DNA of 38,031 bases from the NCBI GenBank assembly GCA_945883695.1, contig CAMCYK010000031.1, forward strand, positions 1 to 38,031, given 5' to 3'. The stretch is from Akkermansia muciniphila (GTDB taxonomy: Bacteria; Verrucomicrobiota; Verrucomicrobiia; Verrucomicrobiales; Akkermansiaceae). Below, in pieces: positions 8,980-17,584 of the stretch; position 1 is the first letter of the stretch; the number at the start of each line of letters is the position of its first letter. The notes below the pieces were generated by a model. It was given only the letters and a program-made list of their open reading frames with translations. It was not told the DNA's origin and did not search any database. A program made the position numbers and the translations under genes.

Positions 8980-10491
8980 ATGCGAGAATTCCTTTCGAGA
9001 CTGAAGAGGTCCCTCGCGGGTCGATTTCCCCGCCTGGCATCGGGAGGACGCTATGTGAGGAAGCGGAAAAAGCGCTTCCTCGCCTTGCTGCTCACGGTAG
9101 CCCACGCGGTCGGCGCCTTGACCTCGGTCCAGGCGATCATGCACACCCGCACCGCCCAAGGCGCCACCGCCTGGGCGATTCCCCTCAACACCTTGCCGCT
9201 CCTGGCGGTGCCCGCCTACTGGGTGTTTGGAAGCACCAAGTTCGACGGTTACATCACGAAACGCCGCGGTGCCGAGGAACGGGCGCATCCCCTCATCACG
9301 GGATTCATCGACCACGCGAAGCGCGAAGGCCTGGTGGCACCCTCCCGCGACGACGGTGGCAGCCGGGTGGCCGAGCGTTTGGCGAAGTTGCCGGCGTCGA
9401 CTGGAAATTCGGTGAAACTCCTGCGCAATGGCGACGCGATTTTCCCGTCCATTTTCGAAGGGATCCAACAGGCCGCCTCCTATGTCCTGGTGCAGTTTTA
9501 CATCGTCCGCGACGACGACCTGGGCCGCCAACTCCAGCAACATCTGCTCGACGCCGCCCGGCGCGGGGTCGCCGTGCACTTCGTCTACGACGAGATCGGC
9601 AGCCACGGTCTTCCCCGGTCCTACATTGATACCTTGCGGCAGGCCGGTGTCCAGATGCTGCCGTTCAACACCACGAAGGGCCTCAGCAACCGCTTTCAAC
9701 TCAACTTCCGGAACCACCGCAAGATCGTGATCACCGACGGCCGGACCGCCTGGACCGGCGGCGCGAACATCGGGGATGAATACGTCGGCAGCGGCTCCGG
9801 CAAAGCCCGCAGCCTCGACACCATGGTCAAGATCGAAGGACCCGCGGTGCAGACCATCCAGGTCTCTTTTTGGGAAGACTGGCTCTGGGCGAGCGGCAAG
9901 ACGCTCGAACTCGAGTGGACCCCGCGGGCCGCCGCTTCATCGGACCTGCAAGTGCTCTGCGTCCCGAGCGGACCGGCGGATCCGCTCGAAACCTGCACGC
10001 TCTACTTCCTTCACCTGATCAACTCGGCGCGCGAGCGGCTGTGGATCGCCAGCCCCTACTTCATCCCCGACGAGCAGTTCATCTCCGCGTTGGAACTGGC
10101 CGCCCTGCGGGGCGTGGAGGTAAGGATCCTGATCCCCGACCAGGCGGACAGCGTGCTGGTCAACCTGTCCGGCTGGGCCCACGTGGAGCGTCTCGGCAAA
10201 GTCGGCGTGCGCTTCTACCGCCACACCAAGGACTTCATGCACCAGAAGGTCGCGCTGGTCGATTCCGAGCTCGCGACCGTGGGCTCCGCCAATCTCGACA
10301 ACCGCTCGTTCCGCCTCAACTTCGAGATGACGATGGAAGTGCGCGACCCGGCCTTCGCCGCCGAGGTGGAGGCGATGCTGGAGAACGACTTCGCCCACGC
10401 CCGCCTGGTCGATCCCGCGGAGGCCCGCGGCCGGGGATTCCTATTCCGGCTCAAGGTCCGCACCGCCATCCTGCTGTCGCCGATCCAGTGA
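8980..10491 (+). CDS. cls: cardiolipin synthase (phospholipase D family)
   Basis: A 503-residue membrane enzyme that condenses phosphatidylglycerol (or related lipids) into cardiolipin. Two hydrophobic segments lie near the N-terminus (about 27-48 and 58-80), as in ClsA-type enzymes. Two phospholipase D HxKxxxxD motifs are present and intact: H246-K248-D253 (HRKIVITD) and H421-K423-D428 (HQKVALVD), each followed by a GSxN-type segment ([20 protein letters not shown]). The length fits the family. The last 51 bases overlap the tail of the convergent cysA reading frame. A run of eight C residues (8963-8970) lies in the 19-base gap between the membrane peptide and this gene. Promoter elements were not identified. 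Confidence 0.92.
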   Translation: MREFLSRLKRSLAGRFPRLASGGRYVRKRKKRFLALLLTVAHAVGALTSVQAIMHTRTAQGATAWAIPLNTLPLLAVPAYWVFGSTKFDGYITKRRGAEERAHPLITGFIDHAKREGLVAPSRDDGGSRVAERLAKLPASTGNSVKLLRNGDAIFPSIFEGIQQAASYVLVQFYIVRDDDLGRQLQQHLLDAARRGVAVHFVYDEIGSHGLPRSYIDTLRQAGVQMLPFNTTKGLSNRFQLNFRNHRKIVITDGRTAWTGGANIGDEYVGSGSGKARSLDTMVKIEGPAVQTIQVSFWEDWLWASGKTLELEWTPRAAASSDLQVLCVPSGPADPLETCTLYFLHLINSARERLWIASPYFIPDEQFISALELAALRGVEVRILIPDQADSVLVNLSGWAHVERLGKVGVRFYRHTKDFMHQKVALVDSELATVGSANLDNRSFRLNFEMTMEVRDPAFAAEVEAMLENDFAHARLVDPAEARGRGFLFRLKVRTAILLSPIQ

Positions 10492-11562
10492 GCGGGAAGG
10501 TGCCCTGGCCACCGGGCGAGGAAGGCAACCACCGGGTCGTCTGAGGGGGTGGGAGCAAGGAGCAGGTCCCTGGTCCGCCTTGGCGGCGGACTTCGGATCC
10601 GGCAACCGCAAACCGACGATGTCTCCTTGCCCGAGGGCCATCTCCTCGACCTGATCGCGGGTCGCCCAGACCTCGATCTCGCGCCGGCTGCCAGTCTCCG
10701 GCACCACGCTGAGCCGCGCGAAGGGGCCGGCGACGAACAGGTGGCTGACCCGGCCGGCGAGGCTCACCCCTTCTTCCGCGGCGAACTTCAGCTCGATCTC
10801 GTGTGGCCGGACGTAGCGGCCGTCGTCGAGCTTGTTGACCTCGCCGAGGAACTCGTAAACGAACGATGTACGAGGCTCGTCGTAGATCCCTTGCGGAGAG
10901 CCGGTCTGCTCGATGCGGGCATTGCGCATGACCACGACCCGGTCGGCGAGTTCGAGCGCCTCTTCCTGGTCGTGGGTGACGAACAGCGTGGTCAGGCCGA
11001 TCTCGTCGTGGAACTGGCGCAGCCAGCGCCGGAGGTCCTTGCGGACCTGGGCGTCGAGCGCGCCGAAGGGCTCGTCGAGCAGCAGGACCTTCGGCCGGAT
11101 CGCCAGCGCGCGGGCCAACGCGACGCGCTGGCGCTGGCCGCCGGACAACTCGTGCGGTCGGCGCTTGTCGAGGCCGTCGAGCTTCACGAGGCTGAGCAGT
11201 TCCTTGACGCGGTCGGAGATCTCCTTTTTCGCGGGTCGCCTCGCGGCGGGCAGGACGGTGAGGCCGAAGGCGATGTTGTCGGCCACGCTCATGTGCTTGA
11301 AGAGCGCGTAGTGCTGGAAGACGAAACCGACGCCGCGCTCGCCCGCCGGGATCCCGCTGACGTCCTCGCCGTGGAACAGCACCCGGCCGCTGCCGGGATC
11401 GGCGAACTCGAGGCCGGCGACGATGCGCAGCAGCGTGGTCTTGCCGGAGCCGGAGGGACCTAACAGCGCGGTCAGCGAGGCGTTGGGAATCTCAAGCGAG
11501 ATGTCGTCGAGCGCCGTGTAGGTGCCGAAGGTCTTGTGGATGGATTGGATGGAGACGGACAT
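10441..11562 (-). CDS. cysA: sulfate/thiosulfate ABC transporter ATPase
   Basis: A 373-residue ATPase that drives sulfate or thiosulfate import with CysT and CysW. Walker A is GPSGSGKTT at 35-43, the signature is LSGGQRQ, Walker B is VLLLDEP and the switch His is in [14 protein letters not shown]-like regulatory region follows to about 315. It is the last gene of the minus-strand operon. The C-terminus is odd: after GLRLPDPKS the last 50 or so residues are rich in Pro and Arg, do not look like family sequence, and run 51 bases into the 3' end of the convergent cls gene. A lost stop codon or a small frameshift near 10600 would explain that. The start at 11562 fits family N-termini ([13 protein letters not shown]). 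Confidence 0.93.
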   Translation of the reverse strand: MSVSIQSIHKTFGTYTALDDISLEIPNASLTALLGPSGSGKTTLLRIVAGLEFADPGSGRVLFHGEDVSGIPAGERGVGFVFQHYALFKHMSVADNIAFGLTVLPAARRPAKKEISDRVKELLSLVKLDGLDKRRPHELSGGQRQRVALARALAIRPKVLLLDEPFGALDAQVRKDLRRWLRQFHDEIGLTTLFVTHDQEEALELADRVVVMRNARIEQTGSPQGIYDEPRTSFVYEFLGEVNKLDDGRYVRPHEIELKFAAEEGVSLAGRVSHLFVAGPFARLSVVPETGSRREIEVWATRDQVEEMALGQGDIVGLRLPDPKSAAKADQGPAPCSHPLRRPGGCLPRPVARAPSRSLDRRQQDGGADLEPE

Positions 11563-11570
11563 GGGGAAAG

Positions 11571-11610
11571 ACGCAAGACTGGAAGACTCAAGACGGAAGA
11601 CTGGAAGCGG
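11571..11610. repeat. GAAGACT-type short repeat in cysW-cysA spacer
   Basis: The spacer contains repeated units of the form GGAAGACT/AAGACGG. The 16-mer AGACGGAAGACTGGAA (11591-11606) also occurs in the sbp-cysT spacer at 13354-13369. On the transcript it reads as a pyrimidine-rich TTCCAGTCTTCCGTCT element just before the start codon. Confidence 0.7.
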
Positions 11611-11667
11611 AACGGCTGTTTTGGCACTTGGAACTTTCCTGTCCCCCGTAGCCTTGGCGAAGGGGGA

Positions 11668-12507
11668 TCACTTGGCACTTCGCTGCGAGTGGCCGGTGAA
11701 GTGTTCGACGGCGGACTTCATGCCGAGGGTGACGAGCGCGAGCAGGGCGAGCAGCGCGGCGCAGGCGAAGGCGGCGCTGAACTGGTATTCGTTGTAGAGG
11801 ACCTCGACGTGGAGCGGGAGGGTGTTGGTCTTGCCGCGGATGTGGCCGGAGACCACCGACACCGCGCCGAATTCACCCATCGCGCGGGCATTGCAGAGCA
11901 GCACGCCGTAGAGCAGGCCCCACTTGATGTTCGGCAGGGTGACGCGGCGGAAGATCTGCCAGCCGCGCGCGCCGAGCGTGACCGCGGCTTCCTCCTGGTC
12001 GCTACCCTGGCTCTCCATCAGCGGGATCAGCTCGCGGGCGACGAAGGGGAAGGTGACGAAAACGGTCGCCAGGATGATGCCCGGCAGCGCGAAGATGATC
12101 TGGATGTCATGCTCCCGCAGCCAGGGTCCGAACCAGCCCTGCGCGCCGAACATCAGCACGAAGACCAGGCCCGCGATGACCGGAGAAACGGCGAAGGGCA
12201 GGTCGATCAGCGAGAGCAGGAGCGAACGGCCCTTGAAGCGGAACTTGGTGATCAACCAGGCCGCGGCGACGCCGAACACGGTGTTGAGCGGGACCGAGAT
12301 CGCGGCGGCGAGCAGGGTCAGCTTGCTCGCGGAGAGCGCGGCGTCCTCGGTCAGCGCGGCGGTGAAGACCTCCCAGCCGCGGCGGAAGGCCTCGATGAAC
12401 ACGGCGGCCAGCGGCAGCAGCAGGAACAGCGTGAGGATCGCGAAGGCGAGCCCGATGAGCAGCCAGCGGACGGGGGCGGATTCGGTGGTGACGGGGCGTT
12501 GAGACAT
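11668..12507 (-). CDS. cysW: sulfate ABC transporter permease CysW
   Basis: A 279-residue inner-membrane subunit with about six transmembrane helices. The ABC coupling (EAA) loop is visible as [25 protein letters not shown] sequence around 180-200, followed by the [13 protein letters not shown] stretch that is typical of CysW. It pairs with CysT to form the sulfate channel driven by CysA. The start codon at 12507 lies 4 bases after the stop of cysT, so translation is probably coupled. A 105-base spacer with short repeats separates it from cysA. The length and the motifs are normal for the family. Confidence 0.93.
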   Translation of the reverse strand: MSQRPVTTESAPVRWLLIGLAFAILTLFLLLPLAAVFIEAFRRGWEVFTAALTEDAALSASKLTLLAAAISVPLNTVFGVAAAWLITKFRFKGRSLLLSLIDLPFAVSPVIAGLVFVLMFGAQGWFGPWLREHDIQIIFALPGIILATVFVTFPFVARELIPLMESQGSDQEEAAVTLGARGWQIFRRVTLPNIKWGLLYGVLLCNARAMGEFGAVSVVSGHIRGKTNTLPLHVEVLYNEYQFSAAFACAALLALLALVTLGMKSAVEHFTGHSQRSAK

Positions 12508-12511
12508 CGCT

Positions 12512-13330
12512 TCAGCGGGTCTGCCAGTTGAGCCGGCGTTGCAGGAGATTGATGAGGAAGAGCAGCGCGAAGGAGACCAGCAGCATGCCGGAGGCGATCA
12601 CCGCGGCGGCCTCGTACTTGAACTGCTCCAACTGCGCGACGATCAGCAGCGGCAGGATCTCGGTCTTCATTGGCAGGTTGCCGGAGATGAAGATGACCGA
12701 GCCGTATTCGCCGATCGCCCGGGCGAAGGCCAAAGTGAAGCCCGTGATCAGCGCGGGCACCAGCAGCGGGAAGATCACGCGGCGGAAGGTGGTCCAGCGG
12801 TTCGCGCCAAGGCTGGCGGAAGCTTCTTCCAGTTCCGGGCCGAGGTCTTCCATCACCGGCTGCACGGTTCTCACCACAAACGGGAATCCGATGAAGGTCA
12901 GCGCGATGAAGACACCGGTCGGCGAGTAGGTGCCCTGGATGCCCCATTGGGCGAGGTACTGCCCGAGCCAGCCGGTCGGCGCGTAGATCGCTGTTAGAGT
13001 GATGCCCGCGACGGCGGTCGGCAGCGCGAAGGGCAGATCGACGATGGCATCGAGCGCTTTCTTCCCGGGGAACTCGTAACGCACCAGCACCCACGCCACC
13101 AGCAGGCCGAGCACCGTGCTGACCGCAGCCGCTGCCGCGCTGGCCCCGAAGGTCAGCTTGGCGGCGGCGAGCACGCGGGGCGAGGTGAGGATGGTCCACC
13201 ACTCACCCGGCCCCAGGCCCGCCGCCTTGATGAACAGGGCGGCGAGCGGGATCAGGATGATGGCGCTGAGCCAGAAGATGGTGATGCCCATCGAAAGGCC
13301 GAAGCCGGGAATGACGCGTTGCTTTGGCAT
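12512..13330 (-). CDS. cysT: sulfate ABC transporter permease CysT
   Basis: A 272-residue inner-membrane permease, partner of CysW. It has about six hydrophobic helices, the family-typical [16 protein letters not shown] segment and an EAA coupling loop beginning [17 protein letters not shown]. The [12 protein letters not shown] motif near the C-terminal side is also characteristic. The order sbp-cysT-cysW-cysA is the classic sulfate transporter order. A Leu-Thr-Ala codon run at 12991 carries one of the window's CTAACAG motifs. The start at 13330 is the only ATG close to the first helix; the preceding 98-base spacer contains the GAAGACT-type repeat. Confidence 0.93.
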   Translation of the reverse strand: MPKQRVIPGFGLSMGITIFWLSAIILIPLAALFIKAAGLGPGEWWTILTSPRVLAAAKLTFGASAAAAAVSTVLGLLVAWVLVRYEFPGKKALDAIVDLPFALPTAVAGITLTAIYAPTGWLGQYLAQWGIQGTYSPTGVFIALTFIGFPFVVRTVQPVMEDLGPELEEASASLGANRWTTFRRVIFPLLVPALITGFTLAFARAIGEYGSVIFISGNLPMKTEILPLLIVAQLEQFKYEAAAVIASGMLLVSFALLFLINLLQRRLNWQTR

Positions 13331-13370
13331 GAGACGGAAGACTTGAAGACAGAAGACGGAAGACTGGAAT
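13331..13370. repeat. GAAGACT-type short repeat in sbp-cysT spacer
   Basis: Several imperfect copies of a purine-rich unit (GAGACGGAAGAC, TTGAAGACAG, AAGACGGAAGACT) lie directly before the cysT start. It shares the 16-mer AGACGGAAGACTGGAA (13354-13369) with the spacer before cysA. An adjacent inverted pair, CTCCAG/CTGGAG (13378-13399), could form a small hairpin. Confidence 0.7.
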
Positions 13371-13428
13371 CAACGGCCTCCAGTCTGGTGTCTGGAGTTT
13401 TGAAGCGGAGCGATCTGGTCTCTTCGGA

Positions 13429-14436
13429 TCACTTCGCGCCGTAGGCTTGGTCGAAGGTGCCGCCATCGTCGAAGTGGGTCTTTTGCGCCTTCGCCCAGCC
13501 CCCGAAGTCCTGGTCGATGGTGACCAGCGGGATGGCCGGCAGCTTGCCGGCATACTTCGCGAGGATCTCCTGCTTGCGCGGGCGGTAGAAGTGCTTGCCG
13601 GCGAGATCCTGCGCCTCGTCGGTATAGAGGAACTCGAGATAAGCCTTCGCCACTTCCGCCTTGCCGCCCTTCTCCGCGTTCTTGTCGACCACCGCGACCG
13701 GCGGCTCGGCGAGGATGCTCAGCGAAGGATAGACGATCTCGGTCTCGCCGGGGAATTCCTTCTCGATGAGGTGGGCCTCGTTCTCCCACGAGAGGAAGAC
13801 ATCGCCGATCTTCCGCTGGGCGAAAGTCGTGGTCGATCCGCGTGCACCGGTATCGAGGACAGGCACGTTCCTGAGAACTTTCGCGATGTAATCGCGCACC
13901 TTGGCTTGATCGCCCGCAAACTGTTTCTCCGCCCAAGCCCAGGCCGCGAGGTAGTTCCAGCGCGCTCCGCCGGAGGTCTTCGGGTTCGGAGTGATCACGC
14001 CGACACCGCCGTTCGCGAGGTCAGCCCAGTCCTTGATCCCCTTCGGATTCCCTTTGCGGACGACGAAGACGATGGTGGAGGTGTAAGGCGAGCTGTTGTC
14101 CGGAAGCCGCGACTGCCAGTTCTCCGGCAGCAGCTTCGCCTCGCGGGCGATCACGTCGATGTCCCCGGCCAGCGCCAGCGTCACCACGTCGGCCGACTGG
14201 CCGTCGATCACCGCGCGGGCCTGCTTGCCGGAGCCGCCGTGGGACTGGGTGATCTTGATCCCGCCCTTGCCGTCGGCGGCCCACTTCTTCGCAAAGGCCA
14301 CGTTGACCTCATCGTAGAATTCGCGGGTCGGGTCGTAGGAGACGTTGTGGAGTTCGAGGGCGCCGGAGTCGGACTTCTTGCCGCAGGAGGCGAGGGCGAT
14401 GGCGATGAGGGGCAGTAAGAGAGTTTTGATTTTCAT
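13429..14436 (-). CDS. sbp: sulfate-binding lipoprotein Sbp
   Basis: A 335-residue periplasmic binding protein that captures sulfate (or thiosulfate) and delivers it to CysTW. Unlike the soluble enterobacterial Sbp it has a lipoprotein signal: lipobox LASC with Cys18, so it is probably anchored to a membrane. Family motifs are clear: [15 protein letters not shown] near the start, [12 protein letters not shown], and [16 protein letters not shown]. The C-terminus ([19 protein letters not shown]) also matches. It lies 12 bases downstream of the porin gene on the same strand and 98 bases upstream of cysT. The ATG at 14436 directly starts the signal sequence. Confidence 0.95.
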   Translation of the reverse strand: MKIKTLLLPLIAIALASCGKKSDSGALELHNVSYDPTREFYDEVNVAFAKKWAADGKGGIKITQSHGGSGKQARAVIDGQSADVVTLALAGDIDVIAREAKLLPENWQSRLPDNSSPYTSTIVFVVRKGNPKGIKDWADLANGGVGVITPNPKTSGGARWNYLAAWAWAEKQFAGDQAKVRDYIAKVLRNVPVLDTGARGSTTTFAQRKIGDVFLSWENEAHLIEKEFPGETEIVYPSLSILAEPPVAVVDKNAEKGGKAEVAKAYLEFLYTDEAQDLAGKHFYRPRKQEILAKYAGKLPAIPLVTIDQDFGGWAKAQKTHFDDGGTFDQAYGAK

Positions 14437-14448
14437 AATGATTGGTTG

Positions 14449-15720
14449 TTAGAAGGAAAAGCGGATGCCGCTCAACCAGGTGAGGCCGCCGTAGTCGCCG
14501 CCGTTGGCGCCACCATCGAGCGTGGCGTATTCGGCTCCGGCCAGGAGCTTGAGCTTGTCGCCGTGGATGAAGTACTGCGCGCCGAGGTAGAGGGCGTGGT
14601 ATTCATCGCCACGGCCGCCGCCTGTTAGAGCCGGCGCCTCGCTTTCATAGCGGGTCTGGCGGCGCACGCTGTCGATGCCGTCGCCGGTGGCGAAGGAGTA
14701 GCGGCCGACGAGTTGCACCCGCTTCGGCACGAGGTCGCAGGTCGGCTGGAGGAAGAAGCCGAAGACGTCTTCGTCGCGGCCCCCGCCACCGGAGGCATGG
14801 AAGGCCTCGGCGACGAAGCCCGAGGGGCCGTCCTGCGCGTGGAAGGTGGCGGAGACGATGTCGTCGTAGCGGTCGAGCACCTGGTCGTCGGCGTCGTGGT
14901 CGCTGTGGAGCCAGTCGAGGCGGAAGTCGGCGCGGGTCCAGCCGAAGCTTTCCTTCGCATCGTAGCCGATGCCCGCGCCGTAGCTGAAGGCGCCGCCGAA
15001 CTTGCCGAACTCGCGGTCGGTGTCGTTCGAGTAGCCGCCGGCCTGCCAGGTGAAGTTGCCGGCCTTTCCCTCGACGGTGAGGGCGGTGGCGCGGTCGACG
15101 CGGAGCTGGTTGAAGATCTGCGAGCGTTCGAAGGTCGGCTGGGAGTTGGTCGATTCCAACCAGTCGTAGTGGCCGATCAGCGGCTTGGTGCGGCCGAAGG
15201 TGATCGCGAGGTTTTCGTCGGGCTTCCATTTGACGTAGGCATCGACGAGGCGGTCGTAGGCGTCCTCGATGCCGTCGTTGCTCTGGAAGTCGACACGGAC
15301 CTCGACCTGCTTGGAGAAGAGCTTGGCATCGAAGCCGAGGCGCGCGCGGCGGTCTTCCCACGCATCGGCATCGCCTTGGTCGGAATCGACCCAGTGGTAC
15401 TGGCCCTGATAGCGGCCGCGGAGCTTGAACTCCTGGAGGATCGGGTTCGCGTCGTCCTTATAGAGGGTGAAGGCTTTCCAGAGGGCGTCGAAGGAGGCCG
15501 TCTCCTCCGCGGTGGGCGTGCCGGAGGGATCGAAGGCGGAGCCGGCTCCGGGCAGCAGCGCGAGCAAGGTGATCGCCGCCCGGCGGGGCAGGCGGATGCG
15601 GTAGCTCAACGAGCTCCGGGCCTTGGCGGGACGAGCAGGCCTGGCGAGCCTAGCGGGCCGCGAGGAACGGACGGATGACGGGGACACGCGGGGCGTGCGA
15701 TGGTTGCGTTGTGGTTTCAT
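14449..15720 (-). CDS. OprO/OprP-like outer-membrane porin, probably for sulfate
   Basis: A predicted outer-membrane beta-barrel of the phosphate-selective porin O/P type. Alternating hydrophobic strands fill the mature part (for example RARLGFDAKLFSKQVEVRVDF, LAITFGRTKPLIGHY), and it ends in a terminal Phe (SGIRFSF), the usual barrel-assembly signal. The start is uncertain. The frame is open to an ATG at 15837; I list the ATG at 15720 (MKPQRNH). A TTG at 15609 (read SYRIRLPRRAAITLL...) would begin directly with a well-formed signal peptide and has a GGAG just upstream, and may be the true start. Placement between yezD and sbp in a sulfate operon suggests that the barrel passes sulfate. That substrate is an inference. 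Confidence 0.85.
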   Translation of the reverse strand: MKPQRNHRTPRVSPSSVRSSRPARLARPARPAKARSSLSYRIRLPRRAAITLLALLPGAGSAFDPSGTPTAEETASFDALWKAFTLYKDDANPILQEFKLRGRYQGQYHWVDSDQGDADAWEDRRARLGFDAKLFSKQVEVRVDFQSNDGIEDAYDRLVDAYVKWKPDENLAITFGRTKPLIGHYDWLESTNSQPTFERSQIFNQLRVDRATALTVEGKAGNFTWQAGGYSNDTDREFGKFGGAFSYGAGIGYDAKESFGWTRADFRLDWLHSDHDADDQVLDRYDDIVSATFHAQDGPSGFVAEAFHASGGGGRDEDVFGFFLQPTCDLVPKRVQLVGRYSFATGDGIDSVRRQTRYESEAPALTGGGRGDEYHALYLGAQYFIHGDKLKLLAGAEYATLDGGANGGDYGGLTWLSGIRFSF

Positions 15721-15865
15721 GGATGTCTGCGGGCGTCCGTCGCCGGTGGTCCGGTAGGTCGAGCGCAGGGTGTCGGTGGATGCCCCCGCGGGCGCGGTGG
15801 GCGGGAAAACGAAAAAGAGACCGCCGGGCCGGGGCATGGAGGACAGGGCGCGGAATGCCGGGATG

Positions 15866-15898
15866 GCTTCCGTGTTTCCTGCTCTCCAAGTCCTCCGG
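15866..15898 (-). repeat. purine-rich leader element upstream of the porin gene
   Basis: On the transcript this reads as a purine-rich run (GGAGGACTTGGAGAGCAGG followed by AAACACGG). It resembles the simple GGA/ACAC-type repeats scattered in many environmental genomes. It lies in the 244-base space between yezD and the porin ATG. No riboswitch fold was recognised. Confidence 0.35.
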
Positions 15899-15964
15899 TG
15901 GTCCGGTCGGTCTCTTCGATCGAGGGGCTGTGGCGGACCTTCCGGCCCGCGATGTTAGAATCTG

Positions 15965-16159
15965 TTAGACAGGGCGGCCGGATTCCTCGCGGCCGGTGGT
16001 GAAGCGGGTGCGCTCCACGCTTTCGATCTGGGTCACGCGTCCGTCGTGGACGGTGATCTGGATCGAGCCGTAGCGGAGGCTGCCGACGTTGCGGCGGACG
16101 ACTTCCAGCCACTCGGGAGTCGGCTCCGCTTGCGCGGGTTCATGGGAGTTCGGGCTCAT
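15965..16159 (-). CDS. yezD: YezD-like small protein (DUF2292)
   Basis: A 64-residue protein with the YezD/DUF2292 core: EWLEVVRRNVGSLRYGSIQI followed by VHDGRVTQIESVERTRF. Members of this family are small, of unknown biochemistry, and commonly sit next to sulfate-assimilation genes, which is the case here. The ATG at 16159 lies inside the last codons of the Rrf2 gene, with a 20-base overlap, so translation is probably coupled. It is second in the operon and precedes the porin. The stop codon is embedded in a CTAACAG motif, and a second similar motif lies 4 bases beyond. Regulation is expected to follow the Rrf2 operator upstream. Confidence 0.85.
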   Translation of the reverse strand: MSPNSHEPAQAEPTPEWLEVVRRNVGSLRYGSIQITVHDGRVTQIESVERTRFTTGREESGRPV

Positions 16160-16724
16160 CGCGGGTGGCGGTGGCGAGTTGGGAAAGTCCGGCCAGGAAC
16201 CCGTCGGACGGGTCGGCCTTGCGGTGGATCGGCCCGGCGTCGGCACGGGCCCCGGGAAGGTTGGAGAAGGGCGGCGGCACCCCGTCGCGGCGCATCTTGC
16301 GCAGGGTGACCTCGACCACCTGGGCGAGGGTGTAGCGGTCGAGGATGTTGGCGATCGCGTTGCGGACATCGATCATCAGCATCCGCAGCCCGCAGTGGTC
16401 CTCGTCGGGACAGGTGCAGCGCTGGTAGGCGAATTCGCTGGCGCAGCAGATCGGGGCGAGCCGTCCGTCCATCAGGCGGACCAGGTCGCCGATGCGGATC
16501 TGGTCGCCGGCGGTGGCGAGGGCGTAGCCGCCGAGCTTGCCGCGCTTTGTTTCGACCAGGCCGGCCTCGCGGAGTTCCTGCAGGATGCGCTCGACGAATT
16601 TCAGCGGCAACCGGTTGGCTTCGGCCAGGTCGGCTCCCGACACGGTCGGCAGTCCGAGCTCGGTGGCGATCCCGAGGTGGATCATCGAGCGCAGGGCGTA
16701 TTCGGCTTTCTTGGAAAGGTGCAT
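16140..16724 (-). CDS. Rrf2-family transcriptional regulator of the sulfate operon
   Basis: A 194-residue winged-helix regulator. The N-terminus MHLSKKAEYALRSMIHL and the wing segment VETKRGKLGGYALA are standard for Rrf2 proteins such as CymR and IscR. A cysteine cluster (CC at about 113-114, then CTC and a further C in the following 20 residues) occupies the place where IscR ligates an iron-sulfur cluster, but the spacing is different and there are five cysteines. The C-terminal 40 residues are a low-complexity extension. CymR-type relatives repress sulfur-uptake genes; leading a sulfate operon fits such a role. It overlaps yezD by 20 bases. A palindrome 35 bases upstream of the start (16759-16774) is the likely operator and would give autoregulation. 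Confidence 0.88.
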   Translation of the reverse strand: MHLSKKAEYALRSMIHLGIATELGLPTVSGADLAEANRLPLKFVERILQELREAGLVETKRGKLGGYALATAGDQIRIGDLVRLMDGRLAPICCASEFAYQRCTCPDEDHCGLRMLMIDVRNAIANILDRYTLAQVVEVTLRKMRRDGVPPPFSNLPGARADAGPIHRKADPSDGFLAGLSQLATATRDEPELP

Positions 16725-16758
16725 CGGCGAATCTGGAGTGATCAGTATGAATTAAACT

Positions 16759-16774
16759 CCTACTGTCGAGTAGG
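16759..16774 (-). promoter_or_regulatory. candidate Rrf2 operator palindrome
   Basis: A perfect inverted repeat, CCTACT-N4-AGTAGG, lies in an AT-rich stretch 35 bases upstream of the Rrf2 start. A weak promoter (TTGTTC, 17-base spacer, TTAAAT) can be drawn just upstream of it on the minus strand, which would place the palindrome close to the transcription start, where a repressor would block initiation. Confidence 0.6.
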
Positions 16775-16878
16775 TTTTTATCGGAGGTGATTTAACTCAC
16801 TGGTTATTAAACGAACAAAATTACCCGCCAGATCGAACACCACTGCATGCAACCCCGAAACGGGATGGCAGGCTCGCC

Positions 16879-17271
16879 TCAAACGGGCTCCGGACGGGTG
16901 GTACTCTTCCAGATCGGCACGTCCTGCTTCAACCGGTCGATCGACTCGCCGAGGAAGGCCAGCGCTTCCTTGCGGTGCGAGCTGAGGACCCGGAGGAAGA
17001 GCGACGCTTCGCCCACCGGCACCCAGCCGGTGCGGTGGATGAACAGGACGACCGCACAGGGATGCCGCGCCGCGAGTTCCTCGAAATGACGGAGCAGCAA
17101 CCGCCGCGCCATCGGCTCGTAGGCCTCGTAGTGCAGGCCGGCCAGCGGCGCGCCGTCCTCGAGCTCGCGGACGATGCCCAGGAACTCGACGGCGGCCCCG
17201 ATCTCGCGGGATGGCAGGACCGCGGTCGGGACCACGATGGGTTCCGCGGTGAAATGGATCTCGGTTCTCAT
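16879..17271 (-). CDS. moaE: molybdopterin synthase catalytic subunit MoaE
   Basis: A 130-residue large subunit of molybdopterin synthase, which adds two sulfurs to precursor Z using thiocarboxylated MoaD. Family motifs are present: GAAVEFLGIVRE near the start, LHYEAYEPMA, HRTGWVPVGEASLF and the catalytic lysine in PIWKSTT near the end. I start it at the ATG at 17271 (MRTEIHFTAEP); the open frame extends upstream but only through the moaD gene in another frame. It follows moaD by 4 bases. It sits head-to-head with the sulfate operon's upstream side, but is transcribed in the same direction. Confidence 0.93.
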   Translation of the reverse strand: MRTEIHFTAEPIVVPTAVLPSREIGAAVEFLGIVRELEDGAPLAGLHYEAYEPMARRLLLRHFEELAARHPCAVVLFIHRTGWVPVGEASLFLRVLSSHRKEALAFLGESIDRLKQDVPIWKSTTRPEPV

Positions 17272-17275
17272 ACGC

Positions 17276-17506
17276 TCAGCCTCCTGAAACCGGTGGCAGG
17301 ATGGCCAGCTCGCGGGCGCTTCCCAGCGGCCGGTCCCAGTCGGCGAACTCGCAGTCCAGCGCGACCCGCAGGTGGGAAAGATCGGCCCCGGGTTGCAAGC
17401 GGAGCAGCACGCCACGCGGCGTGTCTTCGGGGGCAACGGCCACCTCGCGGCGGGTGAAGCCGAAAAGATCCTGCGATTGGGCGAAGGCGAGAACCGTGAG
17501 GATCAT
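17276..17506 (-). CDS. moaD: molybdopterin synthase sulfur carrier MoaD
   Basis: A 76-residue ubiquitin-fold sulfur carrier. It starts MILTVLAFAQSQDLFG and ends in the required Gly-Gly (PPVSGG), whose terminal glycine is activated as a thiocarboxylate. The middle (LRVALDCEFADWDRPLGSARELAILPP) matches the end of the MoaD fold. The 4-base gap to moaE suggests a coupled pair. The start codon at 17506 is 78 bases from the divergent moeA start, so the promoters for both directions must be compressed into that short space. The frame remains open far upstream but that part is the moeA antisense. Confidence 0.9.
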   Translation of the reverse strand: MILTVLAFAQSQDLFGFTRREVAVAPEDTPRGVLLRLQPGADLSHLRVALDCEFADWDRPLGSARELAILPPVSGG

Positions 17507-17584
17507 CGGCGGCGGAGATAGGCCGGGAACGGAGATCGTGCAATTGCCTTGTGCCGGGAGCCGCCGCTTCCTAGAGCCCACCCC

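Noticed and set aside
15721..15964. Possible sulfur or SAM riboswitch in the leader of the porin gene
   Set aside because: No conserved riboswitch core recognised; the purine-rich stretch looks like a simple repeat.
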